Position numbers and translations under genes: made by a program | Assembly: GCA_963682175.1 (NCBI GenBank) | Contig: OY821781.1 | Coordinates: 37,461,254-37,525,253, forward strand | Direction: 5' to 3' | Origin: Triglochin maritima | Taxonomy: Eukaryota > Streptophyta > Magnoliopsida > Alismatales > Juncaginaceae | Length of the DNA stretch: 64,000 nucleotides | The notes under the pieces: model-generated | The model's input: the letters and a program-made list of their open reading frames with translations, nothing else | What the model was told of the DNA's origin: nothing | Databases searched by the model: none | Shown here: positions 1 to 12,288 of the stretch, in pieces | Numbering within the stretch: the stretch's first letter is position 1 | Layout of the letters: each line of letters begins with the position of its first letter

Positions 1-101
1 TTGTTTTGTCAAGCGAATATTTGTCCTTCTTTTTCTTGATTATTTAAAAAAATGTTTGTGAAGTTTTTTCATTTAATTTCTTGCACTCAACCATTTCTGC
101 A

Positions 102-1586
102 TATACCCCTGAATCATCTTCTTTTGTTCTGTTATTGGCAAGTCAACTTGTCAACTATCAGATTGACAAACTGAGCGGAAATGATTGTTCCCAAGTATAG
201 ACAAAGAAAGATGAGAGGGGATGTACTGTCAGAGGTCGCAGTGGGCCCGACACAGTCTACTCCCTGAATAAAATATAGTAGAGTCGGAGGTCAACGATTA
301 CGTGAGTTGCTCAAACAATCCCAATCAGACCCTCTTACGGTTGACGAACAAATATTTACTATTTATATCGGAATGAATGGATATCTCGATTCATTAGAAA
401 TTAGTCTTTTTTCAAGAAGAGTTCTCTTTCTGTCACCTACAATGCATCTCTTTTCAATTTCCATTCAAGAGTTTTATGTGTTTCCCTGCCCTTTTGAGAC
501 TTGAAAAATGAAATGGACCAATTCTTGTTCTTAAGAACAAATACAAGATTCATATCTACAACTTATTGAGTGGTTATGTGTGGTGTATGTCTAAACTACA
601 TCAAAACCCAATCGTTCTAGGATTTGAAGTCTTTGAGAACGTTTTTTCTCTCATGTATCATTATTAAGGTGGATCTATTTAATCTTCTTCCATATTAGCA
701 ATTTCTCGTACTATTTGGTTGGTTGTAAACGACGGCCTTAACGGTGATAGCTGTAATTCATTGGATGAAAGTCTAAAGTAACTAAGCATTCGTTTTGAAT
801 CCAACAAGCAACTCCGTCATCCGACAACTTGTGCTTCAGCTGGCAAATCAGTGAGCTCTCACGTATCATTCAATCTAAGAGCTATCATTTCCTCATCCAT
901 TGCACTTTTCCACCCCGAATAGGACAAGGCCCAGCCTTGTTCCAAGGAGGTGGATTTCCGAAGAAGGCCCTTGAGTAAAGTCAGAAGTGCCATGGTTAAC
1001 TCATTCAATGAATCTTCTTTCATTCACTACGTTGCTGAATTCTACTCCGTATTTACCAACAATGGAATAAAATAGTTGATTCTTTTGTAAATTTCTACTA
1101 TTCTTATTCTTTGATCCTCGCTCGGGTGGCTCCCCATCGATCGAGCCAAGCTTATCTTTCTTCTTCCTCAATCGAGTAAGAAATAGATGAGACGGTTGGC
1201 AATTTAGGTTTACAGTTGCAAAAGGTAAAGAAAGTTTAGGACTAGTGATAGTGGCCTTCGGAGTACCTTTTTCACTGGTGCCTCTATCTGTATAGGGAAT
1301 TCAATGCTGAAAGATCCTTCCCAGTGTCCCCCTCCTTCCCTCGCCGCCTTCCGACTTGTGGGAAAAAATCTCGAGAAAACAGATGAGGAGCTAACAAAAG
1401 GTCAAGAGTGATTCCTAGTGTTTCAATGTGCTATCGTATATTATGTGATTTTGAAAAAGGAGTTCTTTTAAGTCAATTTTAAGAAAAGATGACTCACTAA
1501 GAACAGAAAGGAGCAATCTGCCAATTTGATAGTTGACAAGCTGACTTGCCAACAACAGAACAAAAGAACATGATTCAGGGGTATAC
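102..1586. repeat. Imperfect inverted repeat, arms of about 64 bp
   Basis: Left arm 102-164 and right arm 1523-1586 are reverse complements with only a handful of mismatches. The shared core includes ATACCCCTGAATCAT and TTTTGTTCTGTT. The arms enclose about 1.36 kb holding a plastid atpA remnant and otherwise unrecognised sequence. No transposase and no clear target-site duplication were seen, so this is more likely a repeat carried in from organellar DNA than a transposon terminus. Confidence 0.7.
292..402 (+). pseudogene. atpA: Plastid atpA fragment (organelle-to-nucleus DNA)
   Basis: The reading frame starting at 292 translates to a stretch matching the C-terminal part of the chloroplast ATP synthase alpha subunit as known in land plants ([12 protein letters not shown], then PLTVDEQ, then [10 protein letters not shown]). 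Homology stops abruptly at about 402, and nothing upstream of 292 matches the preceding part of AtpA. Substitutions such as [10 protein letters not shown] where plastid AtpA has a TIYTGTNG-like segment suggest it is no longer constrained. It is a 37-codon relic without function. It could be a direct plastid insertion or plastid DNA that passed through the mitochondrial genome first. Confidence 0.8.
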
Positions 1587-2058
1587 ACAAGTGAAGTTGG
1601 TGAGCCGTATGATGGGTAACTATCTCCTGCGTTCGGAGAGGACTCAGTTGTCTGTTAGTACTCCATTTGAAGCTCCATGGAAAGGATCTCTGGCCTAATT
1701 GTTGGGCCGGTTCTGACAGACATTGGACAAGGGTGGGATCCGTAAATGTGTAGAGTCAAGTGTAGTGTGGTGTAGTAGGCACCGTTCCGGATGAATTGAT
1801 ACAATATTTGGTAAATACATAATTATCATGAATATATCAACCATTTCTTTATTTTCCGACCCCCTTCAAATTTTTGTGTCTAACCAAGCAACGATATGAA
1901 CCAAGAAAAGATATGAAGTGTGACCAAACACTCATTTCTGCGAGGATTACACGCATATAAATAAAAAGTTAATTGCAATCCATTATGGGTGTAAAAGAGT
2001 CGAGTCGATATTATTCTTAAAACTCTTTTCCAACCTGAATAACCTTCAAAGTTTTTAA
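403..2058. other. Unassigned DNA, possibly of mitochondrial origin
   Basis: No intact gene is visible. The base composition and the blocks around 900-1400 resemble plant mitochondrial intergenic DNA in style, and the block carries a plastid gene scrap inside an inverted repeat, as mitochondrial genomes often do. That origin is inferred from style only; no mitochondrial gene was recognised. Confidence 0.3.
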
Positions 2059-3081
2059 GATAATGTTAGTGTTTATGATCTAGGAGCAAATCATTGGATG
2101 GTTGTATGTTTATGTTCATGATTATGGATGATTATTTATATCATTTGTTTCCTTGAGTTATTTTATCTTTTTATAGATATTCGAGTTGATAACTTGGATT
2201 GTGAAACTCTATAATAGTATATGATATTTTTCTCTTAAGTGTCCTTAATCCTTATAATCAGCAAGGAACACTGATTGACCATAAAACGATTAGTATGTTG
2301 ATTATGGTTGGTTGTAATTCACGGGCCATATTTAATCACATAGATGCATGTTTGGAACATGACATTGGACGTACCCTAAAATGAAACATAATAAGGATTG
2401 TGTTAATGTCATTTATGTTTCATTTGTGTTGAATTCTTTAGTTGAGATGTGCATTGTACTTGGGTAGGAAATATGTGTTTGTGGTTACAAGCCAACGCTA
2501 ACCATTACAGGTAGCCATACAGGTTTTAGCTCGATACATAGGACTTATGTTAAGTGATAGTGTCCATCAAGAAATTGTTGTCACTCTTGATTGAGTGATG
2601 ATATCACCGGGCCTCTGATATGAATATGATTGTATGTGCACATATGATTAGGTCATATGTACAATCAATTCTAGTATCAAGTAGAGAATAATGTCGCGAT
2701 GATGACACACTCCTACTTTGGACTTATTCGTGATATCATGCGACAAAAGAATTAACACAAAAAAATTATTCTGGGAACAAATTTGTTATGGATCATAATA
2801 ATATGTTTGTTTGCATATCATCTAAGTCAATTGGGTAGTCATAATGTATTGCTAGATATTGCTTATGACTTATGGAATTAAATTGGATTTAATTTCATTG
2901 TCAACATGACATGGATCCCAATGGGTCACACCTACAGAAACTCTGCTAGACACTCATGATTTTAGATATAAACGTGATGACAATTAAATATATTATATTA
3001 GATATAAGATTAAATTTAATTGATCATACGTATTATATCAAAAATCGTTGTCGTTGGATGACAACATAACCCTTTATCAAT

Positions 3082-4869
3082 TGTTACATCCTAACCCTTG
3101 ATTATTTGGGTTTATTGTGTTTAGGTGGTGGATTAGAAGAGGTGGAGATGGAGGGCTGAGATTGAAGGGAAGGGATGTGGTGGATGGTGGAGATTGAAGA
3201 GGAGAGGTTTATTAATTTTGGTTTTCTCCCTCTCTCCTCACTCATTTCTCACTCTCTCACACGTGTCTCTCTCTCTCTTTCTCTCGATCCCTCTCGTCCA
3301 GCTGAGGAAGACGCTCGGAGGAGATCTGGAGTTGCCGGAGTCGAGGTGATTACGGTTGGGTTCTCACCGGAGGAGAAAAGTTTGCGAGGAGGCGCTCGCC
3401 GGGATTCTTCAAAGGCTTCTTCAAGCCTTAAGGTATGTCAAGCTTTACTTTGATGCTCACTTATGCTTTGGTGGGTGTTGGGGTGGTCGACGGTAGGTCG
3501 GAGGGCTCGTCGGACCCGTGCAGCTGCGTTCTGCACTATAATCGGTCGACCGGCGGGTTGGTTCAGTCGACCGGTTGTAGAGTATTTTGGGCGGAAAACC
3601 CTTGCACCGGTCGAACGATACTCTTCGAGTGGTCGACCGGTGGTACGTTTTACCAAGGGAAAAAGGCTCTGGGTGTTTTCGGTCGAACAGGTCCCCTTTG
3701 CCGGTCGACCGAAAAGCACTGTTGTAAGTCGGTTGGGGGCGTTGACCATCTAAACGGTCGACCGCTCGTTGACTTCGTCCGACCGACGTTTAAGTTAACT
3801 TATTGGCCGGTCGACCGGGAGTGTGGTTTCGGTCGACCGTGTAGTGCGGTTTTGTTGGGGGATTTCCCTGGTTGTTTTCGGTCGACCGTGATCTGAGGGT
3901 CGTTCGACCGTTGGTGCTTTTTGAGCAAGAGAGGATTTCCCTGTTGGTTTTCGGTCGACCGTGATTTGAGAGTCATTCGACCGGTTGGACGTTAATTCGG
4001 TTTTTCTGAGGAATTGTTGTGGTGTTCGGTCGACCGTTTGGGTTCTTCCGTTCGACCGTTTGGGCACTGTTTTGCATATGGATGCTTGTGTCGTCGTGTG
4101 TTGTTGGATCCGCCTCGAGGGCAACGGGTCTCCGGCCTTTTTTGGGGCAACGGTACAGACATTGCCGGCCTAAGAGGAGGGTCGTGTTGTGGCTCTGAGG
4201 AGCGGGTGCCGTGTGTGCACGTTGTGTTGTGGCTCTGAGGAGCGGGTGCCGTGTGTGCACGTTGTTGTTGTGGCTCTTAGGAGCGGGTGCCTTGTGTGCA
4301 CGTGTGATTGTGGGGTTGGGGTGAGAGGACCCTTGAGACCCGTGGCCGATGATGTTCCGGCGGTGCCTTGTGTGCACAGGAGATTGATGTGCTTTTACTG
4401 CATTTTCATTTCATGTTTCATTACGCATATTATGTTCATATTTTAGGGGTTTAGCATACGGGGTTTCCCACGGGAAAAAAAGCAGGAATCCCGCTGGATC
4501 TCCCAGATTTGGAGATCCCAGCTTTCTACGTCCAGGTTGGCCTGGTATTCCCCGTGGATACTCGCGGACGCGAGATTCGCCTCAGGCATATTCATGTTTT
4601 ATGTCAGGTCGTACGCGTCAGTAGGAGGTGGTGACTACGGACAGGAGCACCCAGGCCAGATCATGTCTCTTTTGGTTCTTCGAGGTGGATGATCTTCCCT
4701 TGTACATGTGTTGTATATCTTTTGTGTTGGGTTGTAATCATCCTTGACTCTTGTATTGTACAGTTTTTCATATTATATATATATATGAACTCGTGGTTTG
4801 GTGACGACCCATGTGTTAATTCTTTATCTGTTTAAAGTTTTAAATTTTCCGCTGTTTCGGGGCGTTACA
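3082..4869 (-). mobile_element. Palindrome-array solo LTR, family A copy 1
   Basis: It starts TGTTACATCC and ends GGGGCGTTACA, flanked by the perfect 5-bp duplication TCAAT (3077-3081, 4870-4874). It carries about eight exact CGGTCGACCG palindromes plus variants between 3541 and 4036, a roughly 40-bp tandem repeat (three units, 4183-4302), and the conserved ATACGGGGTTTCC block near 4455. A CT-rich stretch at 3250-3295 and an AATAAACC-type TATA motif on the minus strand near 3210 suggest the sense strand is minus. It has no coding capacity; short open frames here are by-products of the palindromes. It is inserted inside the solo LTR at 2064-5553 and is therefore the younger of the two. Confidence 0.9.
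4183..4302. repeat. Three-unit tandem repeat inside family A copy 1
   Basis: Units of about 40 bp share GTTGTGGCTCTGAGGAGCGG followed by GTGCCGTGTGTGCAC. The third unit has diverged slightly (CTTAGG for CTGAGG, CCTTGTG for CCGTGTG). Other copies of this LTR family carry unrelated tandem repeats at the same relative place. Confidence 0.85.
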
Positions 4870-5558
4870 TCAATTGTCTCAAAATCAGCATGAGAAGAAA
4901 ATAAAATAGAATACTTATTTGGAATAATTATACTTTTGTATTAGATACAAAGATGGTGAAATAAGGAAAGAGATAATAATAGGAATGTTATGCATTTGCT
5001 ATTAACGGCAACAAATATAATTAGTGGGTTGTTATGCATATGACGTGCATATACGTACTAATTGGAATTGGTAAAAAAGGGTTAGAACATTGGAAGACAA
5101 CTTCCTACGTGTTCTCCATGATTTACTACATGATCTTCCGCTAATTACTTCTATAAAAGGGGTGTTAATTAGTGTAGATTTTTTCCATTGCCAATTTTCT
5201 AATTCTTCCTATTTTTGTTTTACTCTTCTTCTCTCTCATGCGTTGAGAACAACCACTACCAAACTTAGTTTGAGAATTAATTTTTCTTGTAGAAATAAGG
5301 GTTAAAGAGAGGACTTTCGATTATTGCTAGTACAAGAAAGAAAACCGTCTAGTTAACTCTTGGTGGATTACTTGGAGTTTTAGAAAAATCATATAACTGG
5401 TACATCAACTATTCGAGAATGTATAATTCTTTATCTTCTTGTTTCTATATCATATTAAGAGCAATTAATACGCAAGATTTAACATGTTTTGAGAGATATT
5501 TTTGATATTAGATAAAATTCCGCACTTAATTGATTTCTCTCGAAACACTAACAGATAA

Positions 5559-7238
5559 GACTCTCATCTTACAAGAAAAAAATAATTAGGTTGGATGAGA
5601 GTTTTGTTATATATGGTTCAATTGACTCCACAATTATAGTCCTACATTCCTACTAAATATACAACTACTCGTTTCAAACCCATGTCAAGATTACTATAAC
5701 TGGAGAATTTTGATTTAGAAGAGTTAACTAACAATCCACTGCTCCTAAAAGACTAACTATCCACTGACTGTCCAATTAAAAAACCATTCATCATCTAACA
5801 TTTCTGTATTATCTTCTAATAATGCAGTCTTCGTTTAAAAAAAAACATTCGTGTACACCACACCGCACGAATTTAGGTTATTAAATGTAAAGAACCGAAC
5901 CTAATTAAAAATTGGTAGTTCATATTCTAGAAATAATGTGCCCAATGTCTCAGCACATTGATCTAGTTTTTGGGCACCTAAAAGTGCACAAGAAATGGAA
6001 TTGAACGGAAATTTTTTTGGAACCATTTGGTGAACTCGGATATTCTGATTGTTGGAATATATCTTTTCAAATTTATAGACGATATAACTGTCCGATTATA
6101 TTAGCTTATCAGACTAACATTTGGTATCAATGTGGACAGATTTTCAGAGTTCAAGTATCCACTGACATCCATAGTTCACACCTTTGATCCAATCATAGTA
6201 TTTGGCATTAGATTTCAAATTTTATCATCAAATTTGATAAATAAATTGACAGTACACTATGTAAGATTAAAACAAGTGAAATCAACTAATATTTACATTG
6301 CATTTTGAGTTGTTTTCTGCGGTTTTTTGCAAAATATATTGCGTTTTGAATTTTACTTGTGTTCGATGAATATAGAAATGAAGCACGAGAAAATCACTTC
6401 GTATTAAAATTGTAAGGTGAAAATTTGAAATTGAATATTTTCCAACTAAACCATTCAAAGTTATTTTTAAAATTCATATCATTTTACCTTTTTATTATTT
6501 TCTTAGAAACAAATGGCATCAAGATTGTGACATCAAACCCACAACAAAACCAACGTGTTTATATAAAAAAGCAATAAAGAACAAAATATACTGTTATACA
6601 CGCAAGCACACGCGCCATCAGTGTTTGAAAACAAAATAAGAAGTTCAGACACGAAGGTCATTATAATGAGACTATTGCTTGGGTATTTGCTATTAACTTT
6701 GCATGTTGTCGAATTTCATGGAAAGAAATGTTATTGTAACTTTAAACAAAATCGAATTCAAAGAAGTCCAGATAATGATGTAGTAGCTCTGAAGTGAGTT
6801 TTAAGTTGGAAGTGTAAATGACTTGTCCGAATAATTTATTTCTGAATTTTTTAATCCTTCGTGAAATTTTAAAATATAATCAGTAAATAAAACTTCTTGG
6901 ATGTAAATTCAGAATAAATCGGTGTGACTTAGGCACTTAGCTCAACTTTAATTACTTCAAAATGATGCAAAAATCAAGTACAAGATGTCAGGGGTCAATT
7001 TTACAATGATGCAGGATCAGTGTAGCCAATCGCAATGTCAAATGAAAATTTTAATTACCATAACTTGAAATCAATAGGATATTTACCCAAACAAAGGAAA
7101 CCTAAGTCATGTCATTTATAAACCTTAGCATTTTAAATCTCATCATTTTGAAAATATTTTAAAATATATAAGCTGCCCAACCAAAGCACTCCATATTGTA
7201 CAATGATATAAAAATAAAAAAGTGTTGTTGGAAGGTCT
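5559..7238. other. AT-rich intergenic DNA, no gene seen
   Basis: No exon, RNA gene or recognisable transposon terminus could be supported here. The stretch separates the solo LTR from the PNSB3 upstream region. Confidence 0.5.
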
Positions 7239-7365
7239 TGATGCAATAATCCAAAACAATCCATTTTTAGATGAAAACACCATAACCTTAAATGGACCCA
7301 TTGATGCAATAATCCAAAACAAACTATCTTTATAGGAAAACAACATAACCTTAAATGGACCCATT
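7239..7365. repeat. Two-unit tandem duplication of about 63 bp upstream of PNSB3
   Basis: Unit 1 is 7239-7301 and unit 2 is 7302-7365. Both begin TGATGCAATAATCCAAAAC and end CATAACCTTAAATGGACCC. They differ mainly in the middle (CCATTTTTAGATG against ACTATCTTTATAGG). The duplication lies 190-320 bp before the PNSB3 start codon, within the likely promoter. Confidence 0.9.
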
Positions 7366-7459
7366 AGTCGGATTATGGGCTTAAATTACATCCAAGAAAC
7401 TAAAAAGCCCATGACCAAATAAATGAAAAACACAAACCATACCCTATCATAAAAATTCA

Positions 7460-7502
7460 GATAAGGAAAACAAGAACCACTCAAATGTTAGCTCATATAA
7501 AA
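7460..7502 (+). promoter_or_regulatory. PNSB3 core promoter: I-box and TATA box
   Basis: GATAAGG at 7460-7466 matches the I-box found in many light-regulated plant promoters, and TATAAAA at 7496-7502 lies 57 bp before the ATG, leaving a leader of roughly 25 bases. Light regulation fits a chloroplast NDH subunit. Function is inferred from motif and position only. Confidence 0.5.
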
Positions 7503-7558
7503 CCAACAAAACAACCAAATAGTCCCAACACCAACACTACCTCTCCTTAGAACAAAAA

Positions 7559-9002
7559 ATGGGCTCTCTTCATCTCAACCTCCCAACCTTCTCATCACCT
7601 TCACTTGTCTCAAACTCCAACCTCCAAACAAGAACACAACAATTCCTCAAGGTTCCAAATCCAACCAACATGTCCAAAGCAAAGAGAATAAGATCTTTGG
7701 AGTTGGATACCAAAGTGCCCATCACTGACCAAGAGACTACTACCACAAGTGCAACTGAACAAGAATCTCCTTCTATAGATTTTGCATTTGTTAGTGTAAG
7801 TTTTTCCTCACATATTTTTTTTGGTTTGGAAATTGTAAACATTTTGCAGGATCATTTTTTATGGGTATTTTTTTGTTTAATTTTTATAGTCAAGATTATT
7901 GCCGGATGGCACACCCGATATACAAATCCGGTCGGCATGCGGCGGGCAGAAACTTAGGGACATAATGCTTGAGTCCAACATTGATCTCTATGGCCCTTAT
8001 GTAAGAATTACTAGTCATTCTTCTTCCAATGGTGACTTGATTCCCTGTAAAATGAGATCGTTAAAAAATGCCTGATTTTTGTTGCCCACTAGACTCATCA
8101 AAAGAAATATTATTTGTTATAAATTGTTTGGAATTTTTTTATTTTGGAAGGGTTGTGTTGCAGGAAAGACTACTTCTGAATTGTGGTGGAGGAGGCACAT
8201 GTGCAACATGCCTTGTGGAGGTAGTAATTGCAAATCCAACTAATAAACTTAAATGTGTCAAAGATAATAAAAATGGAAATTTTCGGCTACTTCAACCAAT
8301 AAATTGCTCAACATAACCCAAATATTAACCATGCAATGCCTATATTATTTGTTTTTGGGCAAATCTTTTATAGGTTCTACAAGGAAAGGAGATGCTTAGT
8401 CCAAAGACAGAGAAGGAGAAGGAAGCTCTCAAAAGGGTCTCCACCAATTCTTCTTGACTCATAACTTTAGGTTTTTTAAATCAAAATCTAAACTTTGGTT
8501 TATTACATATTTGGTTGGTGTTGCAGAAACCCAAGACATGGAGACTGGCTTGTCAAACCATGGTTGGCCAACAAGATTCAAGAGGAGAGGTGTGTCCGCT
8601 ACTATAAATCTACATGATATGATACTCTGGATATAGTTAGTAAGTTACATGAAATTTGTCTAATACCAAACGTCCAAACATGTGAAATTCAATTGATCCA
8701 CCAATTATTCGAAACATAAGTAGTGAGTAGTAATCATAAAACATATGACGTAAATTGTCTTGTGTGTCTACGTAAGAACAATATGCATCATAACGAACCT
8801 CACATGTGTCGAAAGCTAATAGGTTCAGTCTTTTTAAAACCTAAATATATTCATCGGAGATGGTGAACAGAAACTATTTCAAGAGAAATAATGTAAAATA
8901 TTTGATGAGTTCTCTTCAGTTCATGCTGATTAATTTCTGCAGGTTGTCATCCAGCAACTACCTGAATGGAAAGCACATGAGTGGAGAAAAATGATGGATT
9001 AG
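7559..9002 (+). CDS. PNSB3: Photosynthetic NDH subunit of subcomplex B 3, chloroplastic (2Fe-2S protein)
   Basis: Six exons join in frame with GT..AG junctions: 7559-7795, 7890-8000, 8164-8220, 8374-8436, 8527-8589 and 8943-9002, giving 196 aa. Every intron is phase 0. Residues 1 to about 60 are rich in Ser, Thr and Pro and low in acidic residues, as in a chloroplast transit peptide. The ferredoxin-like part holds four candidate cluster ligands, Cys123, Cys129, Cys132 and Cys165 (NCGGGGTCATC, then RLACQT). Blocks RLLPDGTPD, CGGQKLRDIML, KPKTWRLACQT and VVIQQLPEWKAHEW match PNSB3/NDF4 as I know it from Arabidopsis (At3g16250, about 204 aa). The family protein belongs to subcomplex B of the thylakoid NDH complex, which runs cyclic electron flow around photosystem I. 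It converges on the ASCC1-like gene 0.7 kb away. No defect was seen. Confidence 0.95.
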
Positions 9003-9705
9003 ATTAGTTTTATGTTAGCTTAAACATCCTTAATTGTATTGCACTGGTGAGGAAAAAGAAATAAAGTGTGTACATTTATCTCACCTTTTCTTTATTCGAC
9101 ACAGTGATGAAAATAATTTGTATTACCCCTGTGGAGAAAGCCAATAAGCTCATTAAATCGCTAAATATGGTTTGAAATCTTACTTCGCTATTCCTATCTT
9201 ACGTGCAACTTATATCACCTAATGTTCACTCGTCCCTGCTTAAAAATAATGACTCGCTATGTGTAACAATGCTACGACTTGCTATGTCTAACAATGCTTA
9301 ATGTAACTTAATGAATGAAATACAAGTCAAGTATTGTTTAAACTCATACCATCTCAGGTTAGTGGTGTCTAGATATTTCTAACGTGCTTTGTTACCGTCA
9401 ACGCAAGTGCTACACAAAGCTTCTCGGTAAATCTCCCACTCTAACAAACTAAGGGAAACCGATGTTTGTAGGCTTACCAAAGCAATAACACAAAGCATCT
9501 ACTATTTCATGATAAAACGACAATTTTTTAGCCATTTTGGTAATCATGTTCGGTAGTAAAAGAATTTTAGGGGGGTGATTTTAAAACATTTAATGTGCAG
9601 TAATGGAATGAAACAGTGCAGTAGGAGCACGAGAACTGATAACGTTGATTTAATCAAGAACAAGGACATGGCTAGGTAATCGAGATACAGAGTAGCTTTA
9701 ATCGA
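9003..9705. other. Spacer between two convergent genes
   Basis: AT-rich DNA between the stop codons of PNSB3 (+) and the ASCC1-like gene (-), presumably holding both 3' UTRs. On the minus strand I looked for the missing C-terminal part of the ASCC1-like protein and did not find it. Confidence 0.6.
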
Positions 9706-12288
9706 TCACCCTTTCCTGTGCCTGACGTTTATTAAAGTCGCATGTAGCTGCAATAAAAATTAAAAGAAATTTTATTAGAGGCTCATGTGGCAAAAGTAGA
9801 GGGAACAAATTTCTCCCATTCACATATGCTCATCTTGAATCTCGGTATCGGTTCATCACAGGCAACTTTTCATGAATGCCTACTGAATTATGTGTTTGTT
9901 TGAACTTTGAAAACTTTGTAACGACGATCAATAACTTAACAAAATTGCTATATAACACACTTGATGGATGTGTAACAACATTTCGTATCTGAAAATAAAC
10001 CATTGGTTATCAGCAATTATCCAATCTGAACCAACTTTGGTACCAATAGTATTCATCGATTCGAAGTTCTATAATTATGCTAATGAATAAGTAGGGGAAC
10101 AAAAGGAATTAAAAGACCAAAAACAATGCCATGAAGGTATACATAAAAAATGAAAATATGCTGAACCCAAGTGGACAAATGGGGAATACAAAGTAGAAGA
10201 GAACAACCATCTAATGTTAATGAGAAAAAAGAGAAATCACCTTCAGTGCTTGGCGGGCATCTTCCTTGGGGACCAGACCTGATTCAACATAGGCATCAAT
10301 AATTACTCCTGGAATAAATTCTTAAGGAAACCCTTTTCGGAAGCATAACTATTGAAGACATCCAATATATCACTTCTTGAAAAGATGAATGGCAACAAAA
10401 CAGAAAAGAAAAGAGATGCAAGAACATCTAGGATACGACATGCACGTAACAAACGACCCTCTCCACCAATTTCCTCCACTGGAGCATATATAACACGAGC
10501 ATTAGATGGAGAACCTTTCATGCACGCCTGCAATAAATAACCAATCATAAAACATTTTGGAAATTAAAGTACAAGGCAATTCTATTTTCCCTACACAAAC
10601 TGTACAAGTGTAGGCTAACTGTCAACACTCTACGGAGACATCTGCTGAAATTGGGACTTAAACAGTTAAACGAACCAAGCACCAAGTTAAACAAAATAAA
10701 AAAATAACATTTTGGAAGTTAATCTAGTGACCCACATCACCACCTACATTCATTTTCAATATTCAAACTCCATTTTTCATGCCCAAAATCAGAACATAGT
10801 AATAAAAATACAGTATTACCGGTCCCTTGAGTCTAATAGAAAGAGGTCTGTTATCCAGAGCATCCTTTACTTGTGATGAGATACTCTGTTGGAAGGACAG
10901 AAAGAAATAATTATCCAGGCGCAATTAAGCAGGCCTCATGAACTCTATCTATATATATGTGTGTGTGTGTGTTATATCTACCTGCAAAACCTGGGTAGCT
11001 GAAGTAATACGATCCTTATTATACAGCTTCAACATTAGAACAGTTAAGTGAAATGTTTTTGGTTTGATGAATATGGATCTGTCTATGCCCACACCTGAAA
11101 AAGGAGTTAAAGGTGTTTATAAGCAATAAATAACAAATTAAATGATAGGTAAAGGTGAACTAGTAAAACAGCAAAGAGAGGAAACATGCAAGTTTGGGTG
11201 AAAAATAAAATTCATCTATATTAGAAAACGATAACTGCAACTCTACCACAAAAATTCGCACAATAAAAGAAACCAAAAGAGCATAAACAAAATTGTATTA
11301 TGTAGTGAAAAGAAGATAACTATTATCTGAAGAGTAGCAACAAGGAACTAAAGAGAGATAACCTTTTATCAACTTTGTTTGGGATGTGGTTCCAGAAGTA
11401 TTAACTGAAAGTATACCTGATATCGAATGAGAGTTTGCCCCACCATGTCTAAAAGTAGGTGAGAATTAACTAATAGTATACCTGATTTTGAACGAGGTTT
11501 TGACCTACTAGCATTGCTCTCCCTGGTAAAAGTGGAAGCTACTTCAACTTTCACACTCTTCTCATCCTGAACCTCAAGCTTAGGGGCAATATCAGAACCT
11601 TCTGTCTGGAGATTTACAGCATCCTTGTGTGCAGGATTGTCAACTGAATTATTGTCTCCATTCTCATCTTGACTGAAATCATCTTCACCAAGTATACTAT
11701 TCTGAAAATTCATAAGCTTGTCTACCAGTTCACCATGGACGGCCAATGGAAGGGATATAAAATGAGAATAATCAAGGCTTCGACTTTTAACTGCCTGTGC
11801 ATTATGAATGGGAACCACTTAGTTGATAAAACGACACCTCTGAGTTTCCAATTCATAGAGATGTAAAACATACCGCTTCAACTATATTTCTAATTTTCTC
11901 TGAAGCCTGTGTCACACTCTCAGCAGAAGTGGCTTCTATATCTGCAAAAGGGAAACTTCTAAGTATCTTTGCAGTGCAACAACATATTTCATTCAAACAT
12001 TAGTGCACTTTAAACCCGTATGATGGTAATAATTAGGAAAACACATGAAAAATAAAAGCCCTTACTTATAAAGGACCCATCCTTGGAAGAAGGGAAAACA
12101 AGTTTTACTCCTGTCTCCTGTTCAATTTGCCTCTGGGTGTATCCACTGGAAGAGAAAAGCATTTTGAGACATTTTAATGAAGATATGTCATATCATGTCC
12201 TTACTAGACCATCATATTGGTTCACAGTACAGGTTAGAGTCAGTTTTTGTTCTTACAATTTTCCTTTTACAAAACCAATCAGAGGAGC

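Larger units (their letters stand above)
2064..5553 (+). mobile_element. Solo LTR (about 1.7 kb net) split by a nested solo LTR
   Basis: The element begins TGTTAGTGTTT and ends AAACACTAACA, an 11-bp perfect terminal inverted repeat with the canonical TG..CA ends. It is flanked by the 5-bp duplication GATAA (2059-2063 and 5554-5558). A TATA box (TATAAAA, 5152-5158) lies about 400 bp before the 3' end, as expected for the U3/R border of an LTR read on the + strand. No internal coding region is present, so this is a solo LTR left by LTR-LTR recombination. The 1,788-bp element at 3082-4869 plus its 5-bp duplication interrupts it; removing them leaves about 1,697 bp. The style is Copia-like, but lineage cannot be assigned without coding sequence. 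Confidence 0.85.

Noticed and set aside
102..1586. Inverted repeat considered as a DNA transposon with terminal repeats
   Set aside because: No target duplication, no transposase, and plastid-derived DNA inside; an organellar repeat is simpler.
3435..3896. Open frames rich in Gly, Arg, Ser, Thr and Asp-Arg across the palindrome array
   Set aside because: Open on both strands because repeated CGGTCGACCG lacks stop codons; no domain, and the frame breaks in other copies of the LTR.
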